Assembly: GCA_944474755.1 (NCBI GenBank) | Contig: OX104117.1 | Location: 80,886,926 to 80,950,925, forward strand | DNA length: 64,000 bases | From: Limnoperna fortunei | Taxonomy: Eukaryota > Mollusca > Bivalvia > Mytilida > Modiolidae | Reading direction: 5' to 3' | Shown here: piece by piece, positions 25,453 to 36,999 of the stretch | How the letters are laid out: each line of letters starts with the position of its first letter | How positions within the stretch are numbered: the first letter of the stretch is position 1 | Position numbers and translations under genes: made by a program | Notes under the pieces: model-generated | The model's database searches: none | The model's input: the letters and a program-made list of their open reading frames with translations, nothing else | Told to the model about the DNA's origin: nothing

Positions 25453-25930
25453 GAAGAAGATACATAAAAGAAAACATTGACGCCAAAACTGAGCTGGTAA
25501 AAGAAGAGGATGAATGCCTCGCTTCAATTATGCCGAATCTTTTTCTATCATAAAATCAACTCGATTCTGTTTCTAAAACATTTTGACTGTTGTTCAAAGT
25601 CAGTACAGTTGTTTGTATTAGACCTAACGTCAAAACAAGCAGAAGATATGTCAAAGGTACAATCAAAAGTAACTTTTGTAGCCTTTTTGTCAGAACTTGT
25701 CATTTCCGTTTTTTCTCTTCTTGTCAAATCAGTACTTTCGAAGTTAAAAGTATCGATAGCAATAGATGGGAACCATGTTTTAAAAGCTATATAAAGATCC
25801 ATAATTTTAGAAAAATGCTTTAAAAAAAATTTATTGTTTTGTATGCGGCATATCTAAAAACCGAGTATCCTTTGAAACCGGAAATAGTTATCTTGTGTAT
25901 TTAAATAATACTTCCGAAGATACCCCAAAA
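25453..25930 (-). pseudogene. Broken copy of the GPCR gene (copy A)
   Basis: On the minus strand this aligns with the middle of the intact GPCR at 49337-50533. Matching segments include the TM5 region (YIAFKTWFPSIAI versus YVAFNTWLPTLAI), the third loop (EMTSSDKKATK versus EMTSS...DEKATK) and the stretch encoding QLSF/QLNFAINF. There are several small indels, so no frame spans the region. The 5' half (TM1 to TM4) beyond 25930 and the C-terminal tail are missing. It sits 3' of the mesothelin-like gene exactly as the intact GPCR sits 3' of the decayed copy. Confidence 0.85.
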
Positions 25931-26235
25931 GTATGTACTAGGACAACAGATATTGTATTCAAACAAAAAACTCCTAATATCACTGGGTAAATTAATATTA
26001 AACATGACAATCCAGCAACTCGTCAACTTCAAATCAGGCACTTCTGAATCAGAAGACAGGAATCTATTATCATTTAAAATAATTTAATCGTAATTTCACA
26101 GTAGCGACGACCGTTGCAAGATGTTTCGTCGTGTTCATGTATGCTACTGTATCTTTTCTCGTCCATGATTTCTCATCATTGTTATCAGGCGTTCATTGTC
26201 CTATCTCTCTGGTCTTGAGATCTACAGTTCCTAGC

Positions 26236-26640
26236 GATGACTACATTACATAAGAATTTGATACAGTTTGGCGCCCAGGTCTATGGTCGAAATTACGGGA
26301 CACATGTTGATGGAAAAATGTATAATGTTATTGTAAATATGTATAGTAATATAAAGTCCAGAATATTCAATGGTGTAGAGTACTCTAGATTTTTTCCTTC
26401 TAACATTGGAATCAAACAAAGGGAAAATCTTTATATGTAAATGATTTAGAATCTTTTCTGATGGATAAAAACATTTGTGGTTTACAAAGTATTTCAAATG
26501 ATATAGACACAGAACTTGATAAATATATTAAGCTTTATCTTATCTTATCTGCGGACGATACTGTGCTTTTGTCGGAATCTGAACTTGATCTCCAAAATCT
26601 TGCATGCTGTTAATTCAGATATGTATGTAATGACTTCCGC
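26236..26640 (+). pseudogene. Reverse-transcriptase remnant of a non-LTR retrotransposon
   Basis: Plus-strand translation gives KMYNVIVNMYSNIKSRI, then NGVEYSRFFPSNIGIKQREN, then LNDLESFL and finally LILSADDTVLLSESELDLQ. These are RT motifs (INMYxxxKS, GVRQGENLSP-like, LYADDTVLLSES-like). The YADD catalytic box reads SADD here and the frame is broken by a stop or shift near 26438 and 26610. It is therefore dead. It lies immediately beyond the GPCR remnant, in the spacer. Confidence 0.75.
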
Positions 26641-27734
26641 AACAAAACCTCAATTAACGATTATTAGTATTAGTTCTTATGCAAAAACTACTGTTACCTG
26701 TAGCATAAGTAAATTTTGCATAAGAGCTGATTTGCGATCATTTTTAATGAATCAAACGATTTTAGCTGATTCATTGCTTACTCTTTTGTACCATATCCTG
26801 TGTTTGTTCGTTTGCTTTGTAAACCTAGTAACTGCTATGAAATGTAAAGGATAATAAAGTGAGTTGTTTTTGCTGGAAATCGTATACTGATAAATACTTT
26901 AGAAAATAGACTCGTGAAAACTACAAACTAGACTATGATAAAAGTGATTACTTCATTTTTTCAATTGTTAATTTCGCTTTCATCGATAGCAACATTTCGC
27001 CAGCTCCCACGTATTGTGTATTACGGTTTTTTGTGTTTTTGTTTTTGTTTTGCGTTTTATATGTTTGGCTATATCCGGATTTGTAATTGTCCACTGACTT
27101 TCGTTTCTTGTTGTTTGGACGCTTTCCTTGTTATTTTTTATCGAATATAAGGTAACAACTGAACTCGAGCGATGGTTAAAAAATCAAGTATCATGTGTTA
27201 ATATATTTATTGCAGCAGGTAAAAATTAATGTTAAACATAATTATCTTTGCTAACTTTGTGTCTTAAATTTCAGTATTTTTTTAAACCTTTTTGTAATAA
27301 TGGTCAAGCATCAGTATCTGGTGACGTAAAATCGTTCTTTTTATTTCTCAATTAAATGAAAAGGTTAGCCACGAAGAGCACGCGCCTCCCTGACGACGGC
27401 ACAATACACACATTTAATTCAGTGTGCACTATTTAAAAGAGGACCCTGGCATTTTATGTAAATGTATGAATTAAAGGCAAGTGTTGACCGTAGTACATTT
27501 TTATTGAAGGGTGACCACTGGGGTTAGATCCAAATATCAAAAACATGTAATATGGAAACAGTTCTGTTAATTGTGATTGTAATAATGCTATTCATACATG
27601 TTTACAACTATAATATTAAGACAAACACACACATATTTTTTTTTAAATAAACGAATCTTTAAAACATCTTAATCATGATAAAATGTTTTGGAATTTTGGT
27701 GATAAAAGCTGTACAGTATTGTACTTATTGTTTG

Positions 27735-27950
27735 GGATTGAGCGCAACTGATGAGTCTTGACTAGACAAAACGTGCGTCTGGCGTTTTAAATTATTTTAA
27801 CCGTGGTAGCTTTAATGACATTTTATTTACAACCACTGGATCGATGCCTCTGTTGGTGGATTGTTAGTCTATGAGGACAGCACCAGCACAGTAGTAACAT
27901 TTCGGTGCTGACAGGAATATCATTGATTCTTTCAGTGATATAGTCATTGT
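27735..27950 (+). repeat. Interspersed repeat carrying a hammerhead-ribozyme-like core
   Basis: The block from the CTGATGAGTC motif through 'GTGCGTCTGGCG', 'CACTGGATCGATGCCTCTG' and 'GCACAGTAGTAACATTTCGG' is a repeat that I recognise as very common in bivalve intergenic DNA. No ORF. Related families of this kind have been linked to hammerhead-bearing retroelements (retrozymes, Penelope-like elements) in molluscs. Confidence 0.55.
27740..27787 (+). ncRNA. Degenerate type I hammerhead ribozyme motif
   Basis: Core CUGAUGA at 27748-27754. Stem II GUC/GAC pairs 755-757 with 765-767 (27.7-kb numbering) around a 7-nt loop. The position of the conserved GAAA is AAAA (27768-27771), that is, the first G is lost. 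A very short stem III follows, then GUC at 27777-27779 as the cleavage triplet. Stem I can form between GAGCGCAA before the core and UGGCGUUU after GUC, with one mismatch. The lost G makes self-cleavage of this copy unlikely. Confidence 0.5.
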
Positions 27951-30900
27951 CTTAATTTACTTCCCTAATAATTCTAAATTATTTTAATTTTACGGTATGG
28001 CCAACCTAGATATAATAAGTACACCGCAGAGACAGCTAGCTCTCTCAGAGCTGGAAGTACATCTAGAAATTTACAATAAAAGTTTACAGAAAAGCTAACT
28101 GACTAGGAGGTGTTCACGATATCAAGATTTAAGTTATCACTTAGAAATTTGTCAGTGTTTATCATGACCTCGTTGACCGTTATGGAATATCTTGGTCACA
28201 AATCACGATTTTGGTCCGTATGTCCAAACCGCTTTTCTTCCTTCTGACTAGATAATGACTACCTCGCATGTTTGCCTGACTGACACGATAGTTGTCACGC
28301 GTGGACAAGCTGCTTACTGGACTAACCCTAAGTTTTTAGTCGGTTTCGTTTCACTCACTTTTTTGTTTTTGCGTTGCGTCTGTTTTGTTGTTGTCTCTTC
28401 TATTGTTTTACCTTGGTTTTGTCTGTACTTGATTTGTTTTCAAATGAATTATGCTTGGTATTTTTTATTCTTATTTCTTTGTATAACAACTAGCCTATTA
28501 TTAAATGAAATCTTTCAAAGTCTGCGATCACTCATAAATACTTAACTCAGGGGCTTCTTATTAAGAGTCTTCCAGTATCATCATGTCTTTTGGTGGATCT
28601 AAATTTCTTTGTATAAAACACATAATTTAGTTATTTTGTTGTATTTTTCCTTGTGCAGACATAAAATTCGCAGAGAACTTGATATTACAAAGGATGTAAT
28701 TATATCATAACATCCTGACAACACCTATGTATGACATATATTGTTTCATAATTCATACTATATTAAGGTATTCGGACCACAATTGACCACGTGATCATAT
28801 TTGGTGTCCCGATGTCTATTGTTTTTCAATGGACCAGACCTCGGTAATGTTCGGCAAACATCGGAAATACTATCTGAGTAACTAAATTTTTTGCTCAAAA
28901 CTGTTAACACTGACTCAAATAATTTGTATCATTAATTAGTAATAACTTGATGTAATGTAGCTGTATTTCTTGGTCGAAATATAAAATCAAACGGTAACTT
29001 CAATTATGGGTCGGATACCTTAAGTACAGTAATTCTCTGATCAATGATAATGCAGTGCGTTTTGCCATTTGAAGTCAGATGTAAAATCATATATCTTTAT
29101 AATCACAATCTAGAATTCCCAATCCAATATAGTAGCGCTTCACATATACGTTTTGTTTTACTGTATCTTATTACCTCTTTGCTGGAATGTCAGACATCTT
29201 TTCTTTTTAATTTTTAAAATATTATACATTGGATCATATTCTATTTGAAATTTCTTCTACATAAATTTGTTTGGTCACGGCAGAAACCTTTAAATTAACG
29301 GCACTGAATTCTAACGATATTGCATATATTTTCATGTCGTGCCACTACTCTAAATTAGCGAACAAGTGTGGACAAGGATATAATCGTATTTACGGCTTTA
29401 CTGTCTGTTAAACTCTAGAAACTGGCTCTATATTAATATTTCAATAAATTGATGTATTTGGCAACAAAAAAAATTAAAAACCATAAAACGCAGTATTTAT
29501 TAACTCTTAAATTAGCTAGTTGTACTAAATCCAGAAAGTTGTAAACAAAGCAGCAATGAGACAAATTATATGATAAAGGTATAAGCTACTTATTGATGTA
29601 CTCTAAGACAACTTTCGACGTCTATGTTTATTGAACCATTTGATCAACACACCTGTGATTACATAACGAGTGTAACAGGTGGCCACTAAATTAAAAGATT
29701 TTTTTTTATTAACATTTGTAATAAAAATATTTAATCAGATTATTTATTCAAGAAGAAAATACATTGTAATAATTACAATCAATGTAATAAGGGTAACTAC
29801 TAACTTCCATAAGAAATTTGTAAAAATGTACTATTTTAAATAGAGTTGCAAAGATCACTAGAAATTGAATTAATTAAAAGGCATATAAAAACAAAATGTA
29901 AGTTCATGACATTATGATATATTCAGTGTATTAAGCGATATATTTAAAGAATCATGCTTTTGATATTTTAATTTGATTGGGTCTTCTGCGGTTTTCTAAT
30001 AAAAAATTAATAACTCAAAAAAATTGAGGCTTCTTATTATTATTCATTGATTTTGCAAATAATATATAAAGCATTGCATAATTTTGCTTTTATTTTTTTC
30101 AAACACTACTGCCTATGAAAATGACAGCAAATACCAGTTGCAGTCGTTACTGGCTGATATTTATAGCAAAGGCATCAAAATGTCTGAAAAAGACTGGAAA
30201 CGTTGTGTCAGACAGTAATTTAATGTCTGACACGGACATATTTTGTCTGTCAGAGATTTTTTCAGTTGACTCAGTCAAATTTTGCAGGTTACAATGGCGT
30301 TTCCGTTTAATCAGTCAACAAAAATGGTTGTCACAGACATTTTTTCAGTTTTATCAAACAGAAAGATCTCTATTTATAAAATGTAAGTAAGCACACTTTG
30401 AAATTACCAGTTGTATGCGAATAGTCACGTTACAGAAATAATTCTCGATGGGCATGTGCCGTTTATTATTTTATTGTGAATTTGAAAACTATTTTGATAT
30501 TATATGTGTTCTCTTTTTTAATGTTACGTTTCGTTATGCTGTTTTCGCGTTACAAAATTAGTCACGCAAATTACATTTTTGTTTCATCATCATAAGTGAA
30601 ATAGGTGTCCCAAAGCGTGAGAATTGTATACTTGCAATAGACTCGTATATTATTGAGTAACTGGAGGTTATACAAGAAAACTTTTGATGCAAAGCATCAG
30701 TTCGCCGCCGATTTATTCTGCATTCTGCACGCGTTTGTCAAAATGACTTGATAATAATTTTACGGGACACATTTTAAAGCATGTTTGTATGTTATTTATT
30801 ATGTTCTTTCAAGCCTTGAATATCGGTTTTTCTTTTTGCATTTGCTTCAATGCAAAATACAGATAATCTCGACAATATGGCAGCTATAAGAGAAGATAAT

Positions 30901-32095
30901 CTCAATTTTAGATTGGATTAAAAACATTGTACATGTAGAGGGCCAGATAAGTATAAATAATCACAGTTTGTTTTTATATAACATAAAAGCTTACGTAGCA
31001 GGCATCTCAGATTTTCAATCGAACGAAACTCACATTTTCTAAGGACTATCTCATGAACATTCGCTTAGAAAGCATTGCAATTTCAAAAAGAAAGCATTTG
31101 AACTTTTTTCCCATAAGGTTCCATGTAAAGCTAAGTCCTGCAGTTGTAGCTAGTTTGAATTGTCGATTTCTAAATTTGCGCAAATGTAATCTTTTGTCAT
31201 ATATTAAATCATAAATATACTTGAATTAAAACTTATATTCCCGTGGTTCAATTAAATTATTGACAAAACATTTATTTATTTATTTAATCTTACAAATGTC
31301 GGCATACTCCGGAATTGTATACACAAAATAGCCTTTTATTCTGGTTTCCGATTTTAAAAGATACGCTCGTCGATAGAGCTATCACCGAAAGACAGAGTAC
31401 CAGGATAAAAATGGTATCCCTAAATTATTATCTTCCGTAAATAGAATACCAACAAAATGTATTATTAGATGAAACTTTGATATCACCCAAGCGTTTTTGC
31501 AGTCAAACCTCATACATCATATTGATTTTTCACTCAAGTTAAATGATTGACATTCTTGTAGCAAAATTCTGTTCATTTACGGTAACTATGTGTACTTCGA
31601 AATATTTTCTCCTTTATCCATTGTTAGCAACGAAAGTGAATACAAATATATCGCCGCCCTCCTGGGCGGCAATAATAAAGCGATATTTAATTCATACTCA
31701 TTGTGAAACATGTTGTAAATATTAAACCTCGGTAATGAAAACAGCTGAAATGTAATCATATGTTCAAATGATAATATTGATTGAATTTATCACTACCCTA
31801 CTGATCCCCCAAATTAAAATAAAAACCGTATTTGAGACATTAAAACGTACGGCTTTTCTACGTTTCTATCATAATATTTTCTTCAAACACGTTTAAACAA
31901 AATAATATGACCGCCAATTTATTTATAGTTATGTTGAAAACTGTTACTGTTTTTCTTTATTCAGAACTGTATAAAATTACAATTTTAGTTATTATCATTA
32001 TTTTCAGTTATTAAAATTATAATATTTTTCAAAAATAAAATAATGTTTCTTTTCCTATTTGAATCTACTATTGTTTAAAAAGATCGGGTAATTCA
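27951..32095. other. Spacer with no supported gene
   Basis: AT-rich DNA with scattered repeat fragments. Around 28080-28420 there is repeat-like sequence that loosely resembles the 38223 family. At 30115-30234 a short coding-like stretch is listed separately. From 28560 to 30100 and 30400 to 32095 I see only short ORFs without recognisable motifs and no exon structure I can defend. Confidence 0.5.
30100..30234 (+). other. Short coding-like stretch, possible orphan exon
   Basis: One frame reads YQLQSLLADIYSKGIKMSEK then DWKRCVRQ and a TAA at about 30220. The composition (alternating hydrophobic and charged residues, Trp, no low complexity) is unlike the surrounding random ORFs. A possible acceptor is the AG of 'AATGACAG' near 30125, after a T-rich tract. 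I see no partner exon and do not recognise the peptide. It may be a relic of a transposed gene. Confidence 0.25.
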
Positions 32096-32130
32096 ATGAA
32101 CATAATACAATTGTTCATGTCCCCAGGGAC

Positions 32131-32485
32131 TATGGAACGCCGTAACTGTCTTATGTTGGTATGCTTTTTTATATGCTGTGGTTCTGTAATTATATGCTGT
32201 GGTTTTGTAATTATATGCTGTGGTTTTTTTATTATATGCTGTGGTTCCGTTATTATATGCTGTGGTTCCGTTATTATATGCTGTGGTTCTGTAATTATAT
32301 GCTGTGGTTTTGTTATTATATGCTGTGGTTTTGTTATTATATGCTGTGGTTTTGTTATTATATGCTGTGGTTTCATTATTATATGCTGTGGTTGTGTTAT
32401 TATATGCTGTGGTTTTGTTATTTTATGCTGTGGATCTGTTATTATATGCTGTGGTTCCGTCATTATATGCTGTGGTTTCGCCATT
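32131..32485 (+). repeat. 21-bp minisatellite, 15 units, with short unique flank (left arm of an inverted pair)
   Basis: Units of consensus ATATGCTGTGGTTNTGTTATT run from 32171 to 32485, fifteen copies with variation mostly in positions 14-18. A 40-bp unique lead-in from TATGGAACGCCGTAACTG (32131) to 32170 is also present inverted at the other array. Because the period is a multiple of three and lacks stops, several frames stay open across it, which is not evidence of a protein. Confidence 0.9.
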
Positions 32486-32489
32486 ACGG

Positions 32490-32928
32490 AGTACGAGCAT
32501 TTTTCTACAACTTATTCCATCACATGGAAGATCAAGTCATACTTGAACCTTTAAATCAAACTCATTTAGCTGCCCTCCACTATGTATTCATTGCAGAAAT
32601 TAACAGAAGGCTTTCATTTTGGAGCGATGCATGGGCTGGACATATACTTCGTACTGTAAAATCATCTCCCTTCAATTTGTGGACATCAGGGCAGCTTCAG
32701 AACCCTGTTGGACTTGAAGGTGCTGAATATCTTCAAAACTATGGCACTGAAGGACTTCTTGATTAGGGCGATGTTCAAGAAGGAGATCGGCCTATATTTG
32801 ATTCTCTTTCTAACTTTGTTAATGATGAGTGTCGAGAGGTGTTAGACCAAGAATTTATCAGAAATCGTCAAAACTTTGGAATAGATGATTTTCAGAGATG
32901 TTTGGATATTGTTAAAAGAAACAACTAG
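32490..32928 (+). pseudogene. C-terminal remnant of a eukaryotic integrase-like (DDE/rve) ORF
   Basis: Directly after the minisatellite, one frame reads FHHMEDQVILEPLNQTHLAA, HYVFIAEINRRLSFWSDAW and LRTVKSSPFNLWTSGQ. An in-frame TAG at about 32764-32766 is followed by more of the same frame (GDVQEGDRPIFDSLSNFVN) to a TAG at 32926-32928 and an AATAAA at 32951. The 'F..ME...IL.P....H..ALH.VF...IN..L..F...W..H..RT....SP..LW..G' pattern matches the tail of integrase-core proteins widespread in fish and invertebrates. The catalytic part is missing upstream. Identification is from memory of the pattern. Confidence 0.5.
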
Positions 32929-33239
32929 CCAAGTTTTGAGCATATTTTGTAATAAATAAAAATGTTTTATACTAATTGGTTCAGATCTTAAAGTGATAGA
33001 ATGTAGTCTGTTTTCCAATGATTACTTTGTACACATATGCACAAATGTTCTCTTTATGGACCTTTGTTCCATTAGCCAATTTCTATTACATTTCTCACTT
33101 AACAAGTTAAACAACAAAATTACATAAAAACTCTTTTTGACTGTTATGTGTACTCACCAGAATGCCCTACCAAATAGTTTATACTTAAAATATGAGGTTT
33201 GAATAGAAAAATAGATCCAAACTAGAATTGTTTTAGGTT

Positions 33240-34020
33240 ATCCCCTTCATATTTAATTTGTTAATTTTACATATATACTAAATATCTCAGTCCTATGTGA
33301 AAAAAAACCAAAAAAGTTGGAAATTTGGAAAAAGTCAAAGGTTATCTGAGGTCATACATCGAGGTATGGTATACATTCTCTTGTACTGATCTATTTTGCA
33401 TACCAAACATCTAAGCCATAGACCAACTAGACCAAAGGGCAAAAAATGTTATAGCCTGCACACAAAATTTTCTGTTGTATGAGGTCATCCAAGTTCATAT
33501 CTTGAGGTATGATATACATCGTCTTGTGCCGACGTACTTACATACTAAATATTTAAGTCCAAGGTTAAAAAACCAAAACGGAAATTTGACATTGAAGTTC
33601 AGTCAAAGGTCATCCAAGGTCATACCTTGAGGCATGGTATACATCCCCTTGTGTTTACCTATTTATGTACCAAATATCTAAGGCCTATACCAAAGGGCAA
33701 AAAAGTTGCTTGGACAAGAATTTGTTGGTAATAAATTTGACCTTGAGGTCAAGGTCATTCATGTTGATGCATAACACATCAGCTGCATATGATCTAACCA
33801 AATACCAAATATCAGAAGCATCTATTATTAGGTTACAACACAAAAAAGTTACACACCAGGCAAGGCTATGCCCCAAAATATCATCAAAAAATGACCTTAA
33901 GGTCAAAGGTCAACCATGTTGGTACGTGACACATCATCTTGTATAGACCTACCGACATACCAAATATCTAAGGGCTAGCTAGCTATGACAAAAAAGTTAT
34001 GGCCCGGACAAGGTTTCGCT
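33240..34020. repeat. Degenerate tandem repeat, about five units of 125-150 bp
   Basis: Each unit carries 'AGGTCAT...TTGAGGTATGGTATACAT', then 'CTTGTGT...ACCTA', then 'ACCAAATATCTAAG' and 'AAAAAAGTT'. Recognisable starts are near 33352, 33497, 33621, 33738 and 33892. Divergence between units is high. No coding content. Confidence 0.65.
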
Positions 34021-34065
34021 GAGAAGAATATTAAGAATAAAAAAGAACTTGGTAAAATTCTGTTG

Positions 34066-34357
34066 GAATGCCAACACAGAAGTCGCCCTAAATCGCCTTG
34101 GATAGTATTCCATTGTTATCAGTATCTCAAAATATGCCTAGAAATAAAATTTCATTGAAATCGGACAAAGTTTAATTTTTGGGGAGGAGTGTAGTGACAA
34201 AATGGCGGCTATCTTGAAAATTTTAAAAATGGATAGCACACCTCTGAGTGACCCCCTACCACCTCAGAAAGTTGTATCTTGATAAGTTCATGGTTAAGTT
34301 AGGAAAAGAAACGGTGCAAAAACAATAAGTCGCCCAAACTACGTTTTGGGGCGACTT
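34066..34357. repeat. Interspersed repeat ending in a GTCGCCC hairpin
   Basis: It starts TGGAATGCCAACACAGAAGT, the same as the repeat at 2386, and continues with a related 'AAATCGGACAAAG...ATGGCGGC' section. It ends with the perfect 9-bp hairpin AAGTCGCCC/GGGCGACTT at 34327-34335 and 34349-34357, followed by AATAAGAATAAG. The hairpin phrase GTCGCCC also occurs near the start of the element. Confidence 0.6.
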
Positions 34358-34394
34358 AATAAGAATAAGTTGAAGAACTCATAGTAAAGCAATA

Positions 34395-34420
34395 TGTCTC
34401 CCTTCCGTGAAGGGGAGACA
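34395..34420. repeat. GTCTCCC hairpin
   Basis: TGTCTCCCTT (34395-34404) pairs with AAGGGGAGACA (34410-34420) around a short loop. It lies 38 bp after the GTCGCCC hairpin and is followed by TTACAAAAATAAG. It belongs to the same structural class as the hairpins at 37935 and 63831. Confidence 0.55.
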
Positions 34421-35979
34421 TTACAAAAATAAGTTTGAAAGACATAATACCCTGTCCAGTAACCTTTTTCTACTGCAATCACCAAACCAAAAAGTTGATG
34501 CCCGGAGTATAATTTTATGATGCTTTTTTAATGTTCACATCTTTATGCATATGGATATATCGTTTCATAAAGATATCATAATTCTTTCATAAAAATGGCA
34601 AATTTTAAATAGTTACCACCGGTAACCAACTTTAACCGTGTTTTCCCGAGACACAATGTGTTCCCCCAAACAGATTTTTATAGATTTTGAATATCATTCA
34701 TATACCTACAAAATCATATTCACAATTATAGAAATTTATCCCATGTTCATTTTCTAAGAATGGAGTCAGAAAAGTGGCAAAAATGTTAATATCTTTGTCC
34801 AAAAATTTGCACTAAAAATGCTCAATTTATTGACTTAACGATAGCCTCGTTCTGTCTACACATACATGTAACGTGTTAAACCTGTTTTGTATATTGTCAT
34901 TTAGGTTTTAAAGTAAGCCAATAAAAAAGTCATATTTGATATGTTCTGTTTTCTCTGAAAAATAGGGGTTTGAAAATTGGGTATTTCATGGCATAAGAAA
35001 TGGTCCAAAATGGCCGCCACGGTTACCATGGCAACGTGGTCAATATTAACAAACAGGCGGTATTTTTGAAGTTCAATAGTCAATATCAACTTATTAACTG
35101 AGAATTAGCAAATTCCGTGACATACCGTAGCGCGGTCACTTTGATGCTTAGGGAAAATTGCTATTAAATAGAAAAGTCACCAAAAGTTATAAGTAAACCT
35201 AAGTATAACCCACCCCCCCCCCCTTTTTTTTTACTGTGATCAATAAACCATGAAGTTGATGAAACAGGTGCAAATAAAGGATGATTTGTGTTTGTTCATA
35301 CCCTAATTTATATGTGTATTAAGTTTCCTCATGATGATACCATACAGCTTCCTTCATGGTAAAATAACTTAAACCTGAAGGTAAATCTGGTGGGACGGAC
35401 AAACACTATATTACCCTCTACTTTCGTAGACGGGACATAAAAACCCAACAAAAACCTGTTCGCATTCGCTCAACCCAAAATACAGTCAAGGCAAATGTTG
35501 ATTGATAGGGATACAGTCACAGATTCCAACTTTAAATTGAGAACTTGCATATTGCAGATTAAACTGTAATGAAAATCACGTTGCAGACGGACTGAAGGAC
35601 AGAGTTAAACCAATATATTTCCCCTCTCTTTTGCAGGTGTATAATTAGTTTTTAAACTTACAGTCATGTAATAAATGTTACAATGTATAAATTAAAGTAT
35701 CTTAATGAACTTTAACTGAACAAGAAACATATACAGTAAAATGTTATTGACAATATTTTTCCTGCATGTACAGGCTTTCAATTGACTTTCAGTGAAAAAA
35801 TAAGGGCATTTTTAAAGAGTATTTTTTTTAAAGAAGGGGTTTTTAGGGATAAATTAGGAATTTTCCTAATAGAACAAGGGATTAAGCTCTTTCAACAAAT
35901 CTCCAATCGAACCCCCTATTTTTTCAGTCGATAAGTGTAAAACAAAAACAACTTCCGATTATTTAAAATCCGGAATCGC
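34421..35979. other. Spacer between repeat block and second minisatellite, no gene seen
   Basis: AT-rich sequence with a C8-10/T9 homopolymer near 35211-35231 and short ORFs that lack motifs. No exon or RNA gene is supported. Confidence 0.5.
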
Positions 35980-36355
35980 ATATAATAACGGAACCACAGC
36001 ATATAATAACAGATCCACAGCATATAATAACAAAACCACAGCATATAATAACACAACCACAGCATATAATAATTACACCACAGCATATAATTACAGAACC
36101 ACAGCATATAATAACAAAACCACAGCATATAATAATGAAACCACAGCATATGATAACAGAACCACAGCATATAATAATGAAACCACAGCATATAATAACA
36201 GAACCACAGTATATTATAACAAAACCACAGCATATAATAACGAAACCACAGCATTTAATAACGGAACCACAGCATATAATAAAAGAACCACAGCATAAAA
36301 TAACGGAACCACAGCATATAAAGAAGCATACATAAGACAGTCACGGCGTTCCATA
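35980..36355 (-). repeat. 21-bp minisatellite, 16 units, inverted relative to the first array (right arm)
   Basis: Units ATATAATAACAGAACCACAGC run 35980-36315, sixteen copies, the reverse complement of the unit at 32171-32485. The adjoining lead-in at 36316-36355, ending GGCGTTCCATA, is the inverted match of 32131-32170. Homology stops outside these points, so the two arrays plus lead-ins look like the inverted ends of one 4.2-kb composite, or two independent opposite insertions of a minisatellite-bearing element. Confidence 0.88.
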
Positions 36356-36999
36356 CGGGACGCTTCCGATTTTAAAGTTAATTTGGTTACATGTAATCTC
36401 GCTTCACTGATCAACGTACACATGCATTAAACATTGGGCGTCCACATTCGGTGTTTTTTTCAGTAACGAAGCTTATTAGTAACAATCACTAGTAAGAACG
36501 TTCTGAAATAATAATTCTAGTAATATGATTTATATAAGAAATTGTATACATGTACATTAAAACAACATTTAATAAAAATTGTGAAACATGCAGATATTTT
36601 TAAAATACCAGATATAACTGGCGGTTCCTCTAAGTTTAAAATAGAAGTGGATACTTAACGGGTATGTAATTCAAAACGTTTATTTTCAAAAATAGTAAAA
36701 TACTAGCAATATGTTGACAAAATTACAAAGCCGGGAACATTAAGCAGAAGATATTGCCATATTGCAATTACTTTTTGGAAGGAATGAGAACAGTACATTA
36801 ATTTGGTAAGCTTCTGTTGTTTTGTAAGCAACACCTTAAACTCTATAGACACTGACGGCAACACACGTAAATAGAAAGATAGGGCTAATTGTTCAAGAAC
36901 AATTAGAAAGGTCTTTACCAGATTCCTTTAAGACATTAATTTATCTTCATCTGTTGTTTTGAACTTGACTACATAGGTTACTGCGCCATTTTAAGGCGG

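Noticed and set aside
32096..32766. Open frames of 152 and 201 aa across the plus-strand minisatellite (repeating YMLWFCY or VIICCGF heptads)
   Set aside because: They come from a 21-bp unit that has no stop in three frames; the peptide changes with each unit and its mirror image occurs at 35916-36335. Only the part after 32490 looks like a real former protein.
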